This document shows, one piece after another, positions 48,525 through 62,087 of a DNA stretch of 64,000 nucleotides (positions are counted from its first letter, which is position 1; the number at the start of each line of letters is the position of its first letter). The notes under the pieces were generated by a model, which made no database searches, was not told the DNA's origin, and was given only the letters and a program-made list of their open reading frames with translations. Made by a program: the position numbers and the translations under genes. Source of the DNA: Leguminivora glycinivorella (taxonomy: Eukaryota > Arthropoda > Insecta > Lepidoptera > Tortricidae). The stretch is from positions 18,519,848-18,583,847 of the forward strand of contig NC_062979.1 in the NCBI RefSeq assembly GCF_023078275.1. Direction: 5' to 3'.

Positions 48525-50018
48525 AGGTAGTTATTTGTTATACAAAGGGGCAAAGTTGTATTTTAACGCCGAATGTGGAATTGAAAAACGAGTAAGTGAA
48601 AGGATTCTATAGTTGAACCGAGAGAATACCGGTTCGAGAATAGAATCCTTAACTTGCGAGTTTTTAACACACGAGAAGTACCTGAAATACTTTTGCATCC
48701 GAGTGTAACACAAAACATAAAACTATTCCCCTCACTATAAGTAACGAGGAAACTACAACGCAAAAAATGCGTTTATCACTGCTTCCAGTAGTTCCACAGG
48801 TGGTAAATCATCTTTATTACTAGATTCACCTACTTTTATCAATTTTAAAGCAGTTAATTTGACTTTATTCAAGGTCAAATTACTTTACCCACTAGTGGAT
48901 AAAATGCATTTTTACCCGCTGGTATTAAAGGACAAAACACGTGTTTCCGAGCTAGTGAGGGCAAAAAAATAATTACAAGGAGCTCACAGAAGAAATAAAG
49001 CAACAACAGGCGGTATAGGCTACTTGCAATGCCTCTTTAGCCTCTTAGTCAAATCAGCTTCTTTTTAAGAACTGTCAAAACGAATTTTAACGACTTGCTA
49101 ATATGGAATTAATATGAAATCGAGTTGAGTGACGTCACGGTCAACTCAGTTACTTTATATATTTCTACCTGACCTATTAAATAAAAATTGGATTTAAAAA
49201 TGGTGCTGGTGTGCGGAGGCAAAAACCTTCCTCTGGGAGCTGGGGCGTCGTCTGCAGGAGAGGGGTCTCAACCCCCGCTCCGGGTCGTTCTTGGCGCAGA
49301 GGTTGTCCATCGCGGTTCAGCGTGGAAACGCGGCAAGTGTGATGGGCACTTTTGCGTCGGGAACGATGCGGGGTGGGTTGTTTGACTAATTTAGGTAGTT
49401 TGTTAAGGTTTTTTATTGTTAAGGTTTTTTTTTATTTATTAGTATTATGTTTTAAACCTAGTATTAAATAGTTAAGTATTATACGTGTAAACCTAAAATC
49501 TTACGTTCATGTCAATAAATAATTTGTTTAAAAATAACTGTCCATGTTTTTCTGATGCTTTATTTCGTGCATGGTATAAAATATTTTTCCCCTCACTAGC
49601 TCGGAAACACGTGTTTTGTCCTTTAATACCAGCGGGTAAAAACGCATTTTATCCACTAGTGGGTAAAGTAATTTGACCTTGAATAAAGTCAAATTAACTG
49701 CTTTAAAATTGATAAAAGTAGGTGTGAATCTAGTAATTAAGATGATTTACCACCTGTGAAACTACTGGAAGCAGTGATAAACGCATTTTTTCGCGTTGTA
49801 GTTTCCTCGCTATAGTGAGGGGAAAAGTTTTGTGTTACACTCGGGTGCAAATGTATTTTACTTCTCGTGTGTTAAAAAACTCGCAAGTTCAGGATTCTAT
49901 TCTCGAACCACTCGCGTCGCTCGTGGTTCAACTATAGAATCCTTTCACTTGCTCGTTTTTCAATTCCACACTCGGCGTTAAAATACAACTTTGCCCCCTT
50001 GTATAACAAATAACTATT
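48525..50018. mobile_element. 1.5-kb fold-back element with about 440-bp arms
   Basis: Arms at about 48529-48972 and 49580-50014: GTTATTTGTTATACAAAGGGG and its inverse at the far end, plus matching GACAAAACACGTGTTTCCGA blocks. The loop holds part of the 12346-type MITE in reverse and a short frame at 49188-49385 of unknown, doubtful meaning. The AGTTATTTGTT...GGGCAAAGTTGT ends are shared with the arms at 59.9 and 63.7 kb. Confidence 0.88.
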
Positions 50019-50515
50019 ATTTTAAGTAGTACTGTCAAGTTTCCTATTGTTATTGTCAATATCTTTATGGTTGACATTTTAGGCTAAGTTGAAATCATGA
50101 TAGAACAAATATACAGAACGAACAGAAATATCCCTAATATAAACTTGCGATGGAGGTCATGGAAGATTTTTAACTTATGCGAATAATCGTGAAAGTACTT
50201 ATACTTTTGTAGAGATGAAGACCTAGTCCAGGTTTACCCTTGAATCGCCGACAGACACTTGTTCGAATATTATTTCAAAGACAACGTTTCAAATAATTTC
50301 ATTTCATCGACAGTTCATATCATAGAACAATCGACACAAGTAAAATCAAACCGTAGACTTTTATTTCGTAGATAACTTACTCCGAGTATACTTTACATCG
50401 TGGTATTTCATTTCGTGTTTTTTCATTTCATTTTGTTTTACATTAAATACAATTCATTACGCATAATATTATTTCAATTATGATTCTTTCTAAAATTGTA
50501 CAATTTGTAAACTGT

Positions 50516-50905
50516 TTGTTTGGTCACAGTTCTAACCTAACCCAAACCTACTCGGTAAGCTGGTCGTTTTTGTGTGTGGTCACAGTTCTAACCTAACCTA
50601 AACCTAATTTAAAAGCCATTGGTTGTAGTGTAGGTCGCAGTTCTAACCTAACCTAAACCTACTCTGTAAGCTGGTCGTTTTTGTGTGTGGTCACAGTTCT
50701 AACCTAACCTAAACCTAATTTAAAAGCCATTGGTTGTAGTGTAGGTCGCAGTTCTAACCTAACCTAAACCTACTCGGTAAGCCGTTTGTTTCTGTGTGAT
50801 CACAGTTCTAACCTAACCTAAACCTACTCTGTAAGCCGGTCGTTTTTGTGTGTGGCCACAGATATAACCTAACCTAAACCTACTCTAGGATTTAAGCCAA
50901 TGGTC
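50516..50905. repeat. Seven-monomer satellite with telomere-like motif
   Basis: A CACAGTTCTAACCTAACCTA core recurs at 50525, 50581, 50636, 50692, 50747, 50801 and 50857, i.e. every 54-56 bp. Two alternating spacers (ACTCGGTAAGCTGGTCG and AATTTAAAAGCCATTGG) make an A-B-A-B-A-A-B' order. The core includes CCTAACCTAA, two units of the insect telomere repeat. Confidence 0.92.
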
Positions 50906-52085
50906 ATAGTTTAATTATGGACGTAAATATGTGATGTGCCACGATAAAATCGACAATTTGAAGTTTCCTAGAATAGAAACATCTATTAACGTGTAGTACG
51001 ACAAATGAGAAAGTATTGTAATAATACGTCGAATAAATGAATTGCGATGTTTTGTAGTTCTGCTATTTGAAGTACTTTGAAACGAATCAGCGATGAAACA
51101 ATATTCGTTGAATAGTATTTATAATAACTAAGAAAATTTCAAATAAATAGTACTTAGTTGAAACAAAATTACTCGAAACAATTTTACTCGAACTAAACTT
51201 TCGATGATTTGTTGTCGATGAAATGATATTCGATGAAAAGTTTGTCGGCGAAACAAGGGTACACCCCTAGTCCAATTCCTCGGTTAAAAATTATAGGTAC
51301 TTAGAATAGTACCTAGTAGTAGTTTATGCAGAGTCACAGCGATACACAGTTGGAAATAAATTAAAATTAGACAAGATTTTGTTTTTAAAATTCCACATAG
51401 CTAGTCAAATTTACCTTTCAAAGTTTAGCTAGCAAATCGCCCTTTCAAATAAACTAAATTAGTTTCCAATTTTTTTTCCGCCAATATTACGTCAGCTCTC
51501 TTAATACCCGTCCCGTTTTCTCACATATTGGTTTGAAAGGGATGACTCTACGATGTTGCCACTTTTTAATTTCTACTCTTTTTGGTCTAACTGTACCTAC
51601 TTACCTCCATATTACACCTACTTTCTCACGTGAAGGGCAATCCGCGGCAAGAGTAACATGAGTCACGATTTTATGGCATGTTCCATTTATTCACGGCGTA
51701 AGTTCAAGTGATAATCTGTCTCTAAGTATTACTTTGCCGATATATGCATAGATCCTTACATTTGCAAATGTAGTTCAAATAAACACTCAATGAAGTCGTG
51801 ACTCACGTTACTTTAACATGGATTCACCCTGAAGCATAATTAATTTAGTGCAAGAGCGAGTTAGTATTGGATACACATGGATGGGTACCTACTTACTGTT
51901 GGAATAACAGTTTAAATGGCTACACAAAGGTTGCACTTACCCTCAGGGCTTTAAAAGTAATCTATAGCCATATCATAACTAACGTACTTACCTAATATTA
52001 AATCAACTACATTTGTGAAGTCACTCATGGAGATTAATTGAATTATAGTGGGTCTGTGAGACCTTGTCAGCCTTCAAAATTATAG
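50906..52085. other. Gene-free stretch
   Basis: Includes degenerate runs with repeated CGATGAAA / TCGAAACAA words (about 50940-51260). No exon recognised. Confidence 0.4.
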
Positions 52086-52327
52086 TAGGGGAGACCGGGG
52101 CTAGTTGACTATAGGGGTAGGTTGAATAACTATTAAAAAATTGAGCCAAAAATCAAACTTGAGCCAACCAGTGATACGATATGAGGTACGAGAGGCTCAC
52201 TGGTGACTGAGCGGGGGGAGGTGACGGACTTTCGTACCTCACTGATTGGCTCAAGTTTGGTTTTTGGCCCAATTTTTTAATAGTTAGTCAACCTACCCCT
52301 ATAGTCAACTAGCCCCGGTCTCCCCTA
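52086..52327. mobile_element. Near-perfect palindromic MITE
   Basis: TAGGGGAGACCGGGGCTAGT at the left is mirrored by ACTAGCCCCGGTCTCCCCTA; TTGACTATAGGGGTAGG and AATTGAGCCAAAAA also pair. Likely TA target. Confidence 0.9.
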
Positions 52328-52629
52328 ACTAGTTGTACATACACTGACATGATTTACACTCATAATTTTTAGAACTATTTAAAACGTGACGGGATAGTAG
52401 CAAACTCAGGATGGATTTAAGCGCCATAGACCTTAATAGGTAGGTACACAATATGTCGTTAATTATTCACCAAAATAATATATTTCAAAAAATATTCTGT
52501 AAAATTTTACAAAAAGAGATTGAAAAGAAAATCCGAATATAAGAAAGCTCTTTTGCCAGTTAGTTTGCTAACGATAGTTTTAAAATGATAAACGGATGCA
52601 GATTAAGGCACTGGTTCCACCAGAAGCGA

Positions 52630-53155
52630 TTAACCCTTAAATGCATGGTGATGTATATGTGCATCATATATTGGATGGCCTGTGGCTCAATATGTAGCTA
52701 TCAAAAATCACACTTATAGCTTAATTATTAGTCAGTGTTTATTATTATTTAATAAATAATTAAATAAATTAAACAATATTATGATTTATTATTTAAGGAT
52801 AGACATGAAATGGCGGAAAAGTGTGAAAAAACAGGATGATGGCGAGTTTTAGTATGTGATTCAGGCATATTTATTCGGAGTTAGTAATTAGTTTATGTTT
52901 AAACATTTTATCATGGGGGTTTCACAAATATTCGTACCCGTAAATATCAAATAATTGTACTTTTCTAATAGTAGTAAAACTTTACAAATAAAACTTACCA
53001 ATAAATATATATAAATAAGTTAACTTCTAACACTGATTTAGTATTAAAATCAGTATTAAATATGTTTTTTATTATTTTCCCAGAGTCAGAAAACCGTTGT
53101 CCATCACATATATTAATATCTCGTTAAAAGAAAAATTCATGCATTTAAGGGTTAA
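52630..53155. mobile_element. TTAA-flanked element (CCCTTAAATGCAT ends)
   Basis: TTAACCCTTAAATGCATG at the left, CATGCATTTAAGGGTTAA at the right; 526 bp including TTAA sites. Piggybac-type ends, no transposase. Longer relative of 45809-45880. Confidence 0.85.
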
Positions 53156-55463
53156 GCGAAGGCCTATGAGCGATAGATATTTTAACGAAAGATAAACGCT
53201 CCCGTCTACTTAAATAAAAGAGTTCATCGCTCAGAGACGAACTATAAAATATTATCGCGTCTCTTTTATTTTCATATGAGCGACTGTCTTTTGTTCGCAA
53301 AGATTAAATTAACTACGTACTTATAATATGAGGGATATTTGTTCATATTCTATTGTACATACTAAACGATCTACCTACTCTACCCGCATAGGGAGTGGGA
53401 AGGGAACGTAGTGTGCCCTTGCGACCCTTGCGTACATTATATTAAATTATATTGCTTATTGTTAAGAGAATTACAAGATATTGGACAATTGTGATATAAT
53501 ACGAATAAGTTATCATTGCAAAATTTTATATCTTTACGCAGTTATCTTCTAAAGATAAAGTTTATTGCGTGGAACTATATCAAGCACTACTAGGCACTAA
53601 GCACTGTAGGTACTAATTAAGTAGGTAATAAATATTTCAGAAATTTTACAAACAAAATGAATTTAGTTTGCATTATATTATAATTATTTCATCTAGATTC
53701 TACGTGATACATCACTCCCACACTTCCACGACGAAAGAAAATACAAAGTTATCTCATTCATCACAAGAAATTGGTACGGAAAGTCGCAACAATAAGGACA
53801 CATTGGTATTAGGTACAATAGGTACCTACTCCGTATCCGTAACTCTTCGGTAATCGAAATGATTGAATATCCTTTTTAGCCCATGATTTTAAAAGTCAGG
53901 ATAAGGCAATTTATATACCTAATTTCGACCAAAACATTCTCGTTTGATGCGCCTTGGTGGAAAGCTAAAAAGCGATTAGTTGATGAGTTTACACGACGCG
54001 CGCGATCGGTCGCATAGACTGCAAGCTTAGCTCGCATTCGTTCTGACAACGTTTTTACTTTTAGTGCGCGTGAGGCATGTCCTTACGAAGTAAACATGTC
54101 TTTTTACCCTTGTTAGCGACAAGGGATTCCTCCTTTTAAGTGCCGCTTTGATAGCCCGAGGCGTTCGGTTCAAGTTCCCATCATTATCGTCTGTAGGTAC
54201 ATGTAGTGACATGTACAATCCATGAATCCATGTACCTACAGTCAGACTGCCATGTTTAAGTGAAATGTGTCCCGGTTTACAGTGCGACAGAAAATAGAAG
54301 ATATCAAATGAAAACATTAAATTTCATTAAAAAAATGTTGCCAAGCATTTTACGTCAAAAATATGTCAGTTGCGTAGAAAGCGGCGCCCTCATTTATTTT
54401 TTATAATTATATGTATTATAGGTACTTATGTTTTGCATGTACTGTTTTAATAGAAAAGAGTTTTGTAACATATCATTGATTGGTTGGTAGGTAAAGTTGT
54501 CTATTGATATGGTTTTACCCAATGTTTTACCTATTAAAGGAGGATTGGAGGGGTTGGAAAAACAAATTGGTCAAAACCATGGGCTAGCTAACTAGCTAAG
54601 ATGAGAAGTAAGTTTAATATACTAATAAAACTACTTAGGGTTCCATTATTCTTATATAAAAATACCATTTTTTTAATGAACAACTCCCTGCACTTCGAAG
54701 AACTACCTGCTACTTTCAAATGGTAGGTATCTTACCTTTTTCTGAAAGCTCTTTCTAACTTAAAATAACTTAAAGGATACAAGTTAAATATAAAAAGGTC
54801 TAGCCTTGAGCGTACCAAGCTTAAGCGACGCGTGTACAGAATCAATTGAAAATATTTATTCAATATATGTTTTAGAAAGCTTTTGTGATTTTAAAATGAA
54901 CTGCATGTTTTAATTGAAATGGCTTTTACATTTAGTTAGATATTCATAAAGTAAATATAAGAGCGTAGTTTCATAAAGTAATTTTCTTTCTTGCATGTAA
55001 CTGTAATTTTTAGTACTTATAAGAACGACAATATTATTACAGCTTCAATTCTCATTAAAAAAGCGTTATTTTTGTAATTTTAAATGATTTTTAGAATAAA
55101 AAAATAATAACTTAAAACTTAGTAATTCTATTCACTTATCACTCCAACAATGGAACCAAATGATGTTCAGTTAGATACCTAATAGGGTGCATTGGGGTAA
55201 TTTCGATGCACAGAAATGCTCGGGTAATTGCGAAAGGGGAATTTTGATATGATGGATAAAATGGTGATTTTTATGCGACTAGCTTTCGAAATTAGACGAC
55301 TTTCGAATTTACTCCAATGCACCCTATCTAATTATCTACCTCTATATATATATATATATTACCTACCTACTCACTTATAATAATCATAAACATGAAATAT
55401 TTTATGGTGCTTTGTCAACTTCTACTGTAATTTGTTTAAATAGCTCACAGCAAAAGTCCAAAG
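53156..55463. other. Gene-free stretch
   Basis: I see no exon with a plausible splice context. A (TA)n run at 55344-55361 and two inverted blocks (GGGTGCATTGGGGTAATTTCG at about 55194, with CGAATTTACTCCAATGCACCC at about 55303) mark a short palindromic element. Confidence 0.5.
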
Positions 55464-55617
55464 TTGATAACCAATACCTATTTATCTTACAAAGCTCGAA
55501 TTAGTCCAACAGCGTGCAGCAAAACTTTTTACCGCGCAAGTCCACCGCTTCTCACACGCGACTTGGCACATTGGTCGCGCCGCCCGCCGCGCTCACTCGT
55601 GCCGCGCGTAACCAGGC

Positions 55618-55890
55618 ATGGTAACCATGCCTTCCTGGTGGGATTACCTTCACTTCAACCGGCAATACAACAACAAAAGAAACCTCGAAGAAGGACTGTT
55701 CCAAATCGCGTCCCAAACCTGCAACATCCTAGTCAAAGTGAACAACACAAACAATATAAATTTGACCAGGAACAACCGTAGCGACGAGTACGGTTGTGCC
55801 GGGCCCCCCGGGGGGAAAAGTTCCATGCAAGTCTGCATTCCCAAGTTCAGGAAGAACTCGTTGACGGCCGGCTGCAACCCTGGACTCTCG
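55618..55890 (+). CDS. Putative first coding exon of an unrecognised gene
   Basis: An open frame with a strong donor (CTCTCG then GTAAGT at 55891) and a GC-rich upstream stretch typical of a 5' UTR. ATG at 55618 and 55627 both have a purine at -3; from 55627 it codes 88 residues and ends in phase 0. It begins MPSWWDYLHF and is Asn-rich, with Cys at 32, 57, 70 and 83 and Asn-glycosylation-type sequons at 40, 45 and 50. There is a GCAGPPGGKS stretch near 56-65. No signal peptide or membrane helix. I do not recognise the family. No downstream exon was found in the window, so the gene would continue beyond 64000 on the + strand. Confidence 0.5.
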
Positions 55891-58800
55891 GTAAGTGTCA
55901 GCTGTTGCCCTTGTCAGGTGATGTGGAAATTATAGGTGACGATTATTTTTGACGTGAAATCGATAGGTTTATATGGAAGGTTGAATTAAAAAATAGCGGT
56001 TAATTGTTTCTTGTCGGTTTATAAAGATTTAAAAAAAGTATACCTTATCTATAAATGAAGAATATCTTAATTTGATAATTTTTTCTTAAAACAAATAAAC
56101 AACAAAAGTTCGGGAAACTTCTTTGCTAACTTATTTTTGCAGTAGGATATGTGTAGGTATTTTAGCTACTAAATAGTTAAAGTATCATATTCTTATTATC
56201 TATTTTTAATTTTTTACAAGATATTTTAATGTATAAAATAAATATTTGATTTATATATTTGTAAGATAGAAGTCAACATATAGTAATTTCATAAATACGA
56301 TAGAAATTAAACTTTAACGAATCTTATGCAACTTTAATAAGTTAATTACTTAATCCTGAGTTATTCAGCGCTGACCTTTGCGTTAATATAATGAATTCTT
56401 CGCCACGGCTGAATCATAAAAGCGTCTAGTTATATGTGCCTTAATTATTAATAGTCCCATAATTAATGAAACCCGCGCTAATATCATAGCTACTTTTACT
56501 TGTTGATTGTATTTAACACAGTATTTACAGTTTCAAGTTAATTTCCAATATTCAATTCAACTAGGGATGAAAATAATTAAATCTAAGACATTGTGCACAG
56601 AGGTGCCTTATTTTTTTATTTAACTTAATGCAAATAAATACCAAAAAGTTACAGAAAGGAACAGTTTGAGTCATGGCACATCTTCCAGGATGTTTTACAA
56701 ATTGACACGTACAAAAGTTTTGTTTGCCGATAATTTTAATGAATAATTAGGTATAGAAGTTTCCTACTTTAGATTATTCAAGACAACAATAACATTTTTA
56801 AACATTTATGTCCATCCTGTATTTAAGCTTTACCAAATATCATAATTTCCTAACAAAATGTGAAAAAATCACTCAATAAAAAGCGAATGGCTGCATTAAA
56901 AATGTAATATCGAACGGCTATTATATCAGGACGCTTCACTCGCTCGCGACCGCTGGCCATGCATTACAAACAAAACGTACCGTCCTTCAGTTTAAAAGAT
57001 GCACCCATAGCGTGCACTTTTCGCGACACGTCCACGTACACACACATAAATAAAAAAGTGCCATTAACTGGCAAAAAGTGAACAGTGACACACAAATAAC
57101 AAGCTGATTCGATTTGAGGTAAGTTTGTAAACTTAGTTTCGCATTTTGTGGCGATGCGACCGTCCGATTATCGATTTTGAACTCAAAGACGGTCGAAGTC
57201 ACCGTTGGTAACCTTGTTCCAATTATTTTATGCTGCTTTATGCGTTTCTGTTTTGGGGGTTTGGTCATTAATCATTGTGTGAATATTTGATGGCGATAAA
57301 CGATCGCCGACGCATTTGATTATTATATAGCTATTGTCCTAATTTAGAAGTTGATGGTGCTTTGTTTTCCTATGACACAATTTAGCTCAAATTACTAGTA
57401 CAAGGCCCTGAGCTTAGTGTAGTTGTAGAGGAAGCTATTGTTTTTTTCTTTAGGTTCTTTAGAAAACCTTTTCCAACTAGGCTTTAGTTTTTACAATAGG
57501 TACTTCATTATCTGCCTGCAATCTTCGTACTCAATACTTAGGTACATACATATTTTTTGCAATAACAAGAGCCGAGTAGTACATTTTGATTGTTATTTTT
57601 TTATCGAAATTTTGAAATCGAAGTTTATAAAACTATATAAACAGTTAATATACACACTGTAATTACTTAACATGGCCTTAGCACTGTTAAACACTTTAGG
57701 TACTATTGGCAGTCCTTGTAATAAATTTAACGACGAACCTAACGTATGAAATGTTCTTTTGCCTCCATTAAATAGCATAGTCTGTGGCATAGTGAACTTC
57801 GCTGGCATGGCCATTAGTTTGCCCTTGACAAGCACTTCATTTGACATGGATAGAAATTGAATGTAGATAAATGAATATTTTCCAATTCACAAAAAGTCAA
57901 CGATAATGTCACCACTGAGTAACATACACATACTACGGAGAAAAAAAAAACTTCACCTTAATGCATTAAGAGGGTGCGCCCACGGGCGACTTTTCGCTGC
58001 GACATTTTTGTCTCTATGAAAACTATGAAAGTGCGACCACGTTGCGACGCAACTTTTCATTGGAACATACCCAAGAGCCAAAAGCTGTTACACTGACGTG
58101 CGACGAAAGAACACGTGAGACCCTCGTCACTATAATAAACGCGTCCTCTAAGCAGTGTTGCGCCTAATACAGAATGCACCATATTAGATATAGATAGCAG
58201 TAGCACGCCAAGATTAACAATCTATCACGCTTTGTGGCCAACGATACGCAACAGTAAGTCATGCACCATTACCACAGTATAATAAAGAGTACTATCGTAC
58301 AGTATGACCATGCACTCTCGGTTACCTCGCAGTTACCGCCGCCTGTCAAAAACGCGACCAGTCGACCTGTTATATGATCATATCTCACCCACACAAGCAT
58401 GGTACGCGTTCACCTACACGATCTTAGATTGTGTGGGTAGGAACGCGCCTCTTTCATATATTTGATCGCCATTGTGCCAGGTGTGCCAATACGGAAGGGA
58501 GCGTGAACGATTGTATGAGTCCGTGTCCGTAGGCAACAGTGTCTGCTTGCCACCAGGCCAAACCTTGTTTGCCACCGGCGTAATATTAAGGTAAAATACA
58601 CTTTTAGTTAAGATTCACCAGTTCCGCTATCTTTATAAAATGAAGCCTTAATTACTGGTTCTACTTCCGGCGAGCTTTTTACAATATTCGCGTGTAAAAA
58701 GCTGTTGAGAATTTTCTGTAATGAAAAGCTTTTTCTCTATGAATCTCAGAAACTGTACAGTACCTAAACGATTCATTATTAAAAGGTGAGTGAGAGATGA

Positions 58801-59885
58801 ACAGGTAAGTGAAAAATATGTTTTAAATATAATTAATTTTATAAATAGTTCTCAAGTATTCGATCTTTATATTTAATAACGAATCATAATTTAACACAAA
58901 ATAACAATTTTACAATATATAACGTTCATAGGTAAGCAAAGAAAAATTGTTATTTTCCCACTTCAACTAGTATATAGACTCTCTTAATTCTTCGAAAGCG
59001 GATAGTAAAATTGGTTGATACCAAAATTGCATTTTATCCCTAAGAGTGCAAAGTAATTTCACACAAATTTTAACTTGATGTCGTAAGCTGGCTGGAAGAA
59101 TTTACTTAAAAATGATGATTCTTAATCATAAATATTTGATAAATTAATGGAATTGATTTAGTTTTATTTGATGTGACTTTTGTTAAAAAAGGTATGTTTA
59201 GGTATTATATTTTCAGCTAAATAAATTAGGTCAATTGGATAGGTACCTAATAAAAATGTACTGTAATCTACATCCCTTCTGTAACTTCATTATCATTGCG
59301 AGTTTATCAAAATTAATATTGCCTTTATCTAATGACGTCCGATTTCAGGCTGGAGTGTGCCAAATAATTTATTAGTATTTTTTCTATATACCTATAGAAA
59401 AAATACAACATAATAGTTTAAACAGTAGTCTTCAAAGTGACCATTTATTCAGCAACATTTGAAAATTATGAAATTCATGCAAATTATATCTGTAACATCA
59501 AAGTTAGCAATATGTAATTGCGTCCAGAATAACATTTCAAGTGTACCTACACTTCAAAAATTTAAATTATATTCTAAGATAAAATAAAAATATAAACACG
59601 TATTAAAACATACTTATTATGTCGGTGGTCAGTTTAAAAAGGACGCTTATATTTTAATTCATTGCTCCTATTACAGGAAGCACCATCAGGCAATATAAAA
59701 GTTCCCATTCTTTGCAATAAAGACATGAAGCCTACATAATGCAAGATTAATCAGGACTTCCTAGACTTCGAAAGTAATCGTATTAGACCTATGTGGGCTT
59801 GGATTGAGGTCGGCTTAGGCATTACGCAATTGAACCTACGAGTAGGTACGGTAGTTACCTACTTAGAGGATAAATTTTGGTAAAA
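55891..59885. other. Possible long intron or intergenic stretch
   Basis: Largely AT-rich with no convincing exon. A repeat at about 58265-58480 matches 37235-37430. 58505-58590 resembles the CTTGTTTGCCACC LINE-end of repeat E. 59020-59085 is an inverted match to 60165-60245, part of the 59.9-kb element family. Confidence 0.5.
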
Positions 59886-61813
59886 CGAAAATACTTATTT
59901 GTTTTACAAGAGGGCAAAGTTGTTGTTTAACCGCGCGTGCCAAAATTGATACCCGAGCAAGCGAAAGATTCCAATAATATGTGGAATCTTGAGCGTTGCG
60001 AGGGTTTCAAAGCACGTAGGTTAAACAAAATTTGCCACCGAATGGAATACAAAATTTTTCACCACACCAACACTATGAAAATATCAACTGTAAAACATGA
60101 AACTAAATCATATCCATCAATTAATTCAAAATCATCATTTATACTTGAATTCCTACAGGCAGCTTTGAACATCAAGTTAAAATTTGTATGAAATTACTTT
60201 GCACTCTTGTGGGTAAAATGCAATTTTGTTATCTGTTTTCGAATAGCGAAGTAAGCCTTTACCAGTTGGTGTGGTGAAAAGTAAGTTATTGCAAAGTGGG
60301 CGTGTCAAAAAGTATCGTGTAAGGAAAAAGTACCTACTACTCATTTTGGTATGTTTATTTTAAGTAGGTAGTAAATAAAAAAGATCTTTAAAAAAATAAG
60401 TAAAAATAAGTATTAATTATTTATTTTCTTCTGGAAAGTGTTCTCTAATCTGTTCCCTACTCGCGAAAATAGGAATGGTATGACTATTACATCTATCTAA
60501 CATCTAAATAAATTCATAATGAAGATCATGATTTGAACGATAAGAAATCATGACTCTTCCATTCCAAATATGGTGAATACATAATAGTTTTGACCGCAAC
60601 GACAGCATAGGTCTAATTACGGTAGTACGGTACGGTTTAACTTGGTTTGCTTTTTGTATGACCGGATTCCCTCCACAGTCCGGTTCACCTCTACAGGTCG
60701 CAATTCTCAACCAATTCGCATGAAATTATTGTATAAGATTAATCAAATTTTTTTGTTGATTCAGTTTTTGGATTTTTTTATAATGCGGTAATTGCTCAAG
60801 AGCTTAAGTTCCAATAGCGGGTACGGTGCTTAAGACTACGGTGACTTGACCGTGAAGAACTAAGTATTTTTAATTTTCGCATTTTATAAGTACCTATGTC
60901 GGGACTCGGGAAGGTCTACAAGCCCCAGAGCTAGTTTAGATCTATTAGAAAACCCGCAAGTCAGAATGATAGAACGTATCGAGTGACACAACTAGGGCAA
61001 GCAGTGATCGATGTCCATAGTTTAGGCGCAGCTTTTAAACCGCAAAGTACAACTTAGTGCCCATCATCACCATTGTATATTGTTGGCTCGCTTTGAAACT
61101 ATTAGCTAGTGATGGAGAGCTTCATTTTATATGGGTAGGTTCTTTCACTAAATTTCATGGACTCTTTCGATTTTAATACGAGGAAATTTTTCAAAAAGTT
61201 GTTTTTTTTTTGAGTTATACTTAGGTAGGTACAAACAATAAGGTTTTTCGGATAGAGTACGTACATTTTTGTATTTTCTAATATTTTTATGTGAAGATTA
61301 ACCCCTTTATTCATAAACGTTGACTAAAGTTATCAAGCCCATAAAGTTCGTTTGTCCCTTTCCGACGTATTGGTGTGATAGAAAAGGACAAACGAACACT
61401 TAAAACTTTGCGCTGTTTTTTTTTTATTCAGAAAAACTCATAAAAAAAGGTTTTGCGTTATTCCATAACAAACATAATTATAGTATCCAGTACTGGAAAT
61501 GTAGTAAGTAAACTTATATGTGCCTATATACATACTAAAATTAAACTATAGGCACTTAAATTTCCATTTAACTCCGACACTGTCCGCTCCAATCACAGAA
61601 CACCCACCACCACATTGATCTGTGGCTCCAATGAAACTTAGCCAAGGTCGAAGGAATGCCTTTAGTCCAAATGGTGTCGATTATTGTGAAGCCTTGATCG
61701 TGACATTTAAACAATCAAGGTAATGGAGAAGTTATAAATGTAAGCACAAGTTCAACAATTAGAAATACCTTCAGTTTACTTGGATATCATTGCTGTGAAG
61801 ATATCTACGACGA

Positions 61814-62055
61814 CAACCGGTCTGGCTCAGTTGGTAGTGACACTGCCTGCTAAGCCGCGGTCCTGGGTTAGAATCCCGGTAAAGGCATTTATTTGTGTGA
61901 TGAGCACAGATATTTGTTCCTGAGTCCTGGATGTTTTCTATGTATATAAGTATGTATATATCTAAGTATGTATATCGTCGCTTAGCACCCATAGTACAAG
62001 CTTTCCTTAGTTTGGGGCTAAGTTGATCTGTGTAAGGTGTCCCCAATATTTATTT
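61814..62055 (+). repeat. Family A SINE
   Basis: CCGGTCTGGCTCAGTTGGTA head, box B degraded (GGGTTAGAATCCCGG), tail TGAGCACAGATATTTGTTCC to AAGGTGTCCCCAATATTTAT. Confidence 0.8.
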
Positions 62056-62087
62056 TATCTTGTCCAACAAGTCTACAGTTATAATAA

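Noticed and set aside
49188..49385. Gly-rich 65-codon frame in the loop of a fold-back element
   Set aside because: No homology recognised and no splice context; GC-rich insertion more likely.
50516..50905. CRISPR-like array (regular repeats and spacers)
   Set aside because: The spacers are themselves repeated in two types and the genome is eukaryotic; this is a satellite.
57593..57847. Minus-strand 84-codon open frame with some protein-like composition
   Set aside because: No family recognised, no convincing splice partners or promoter; left as unproven.
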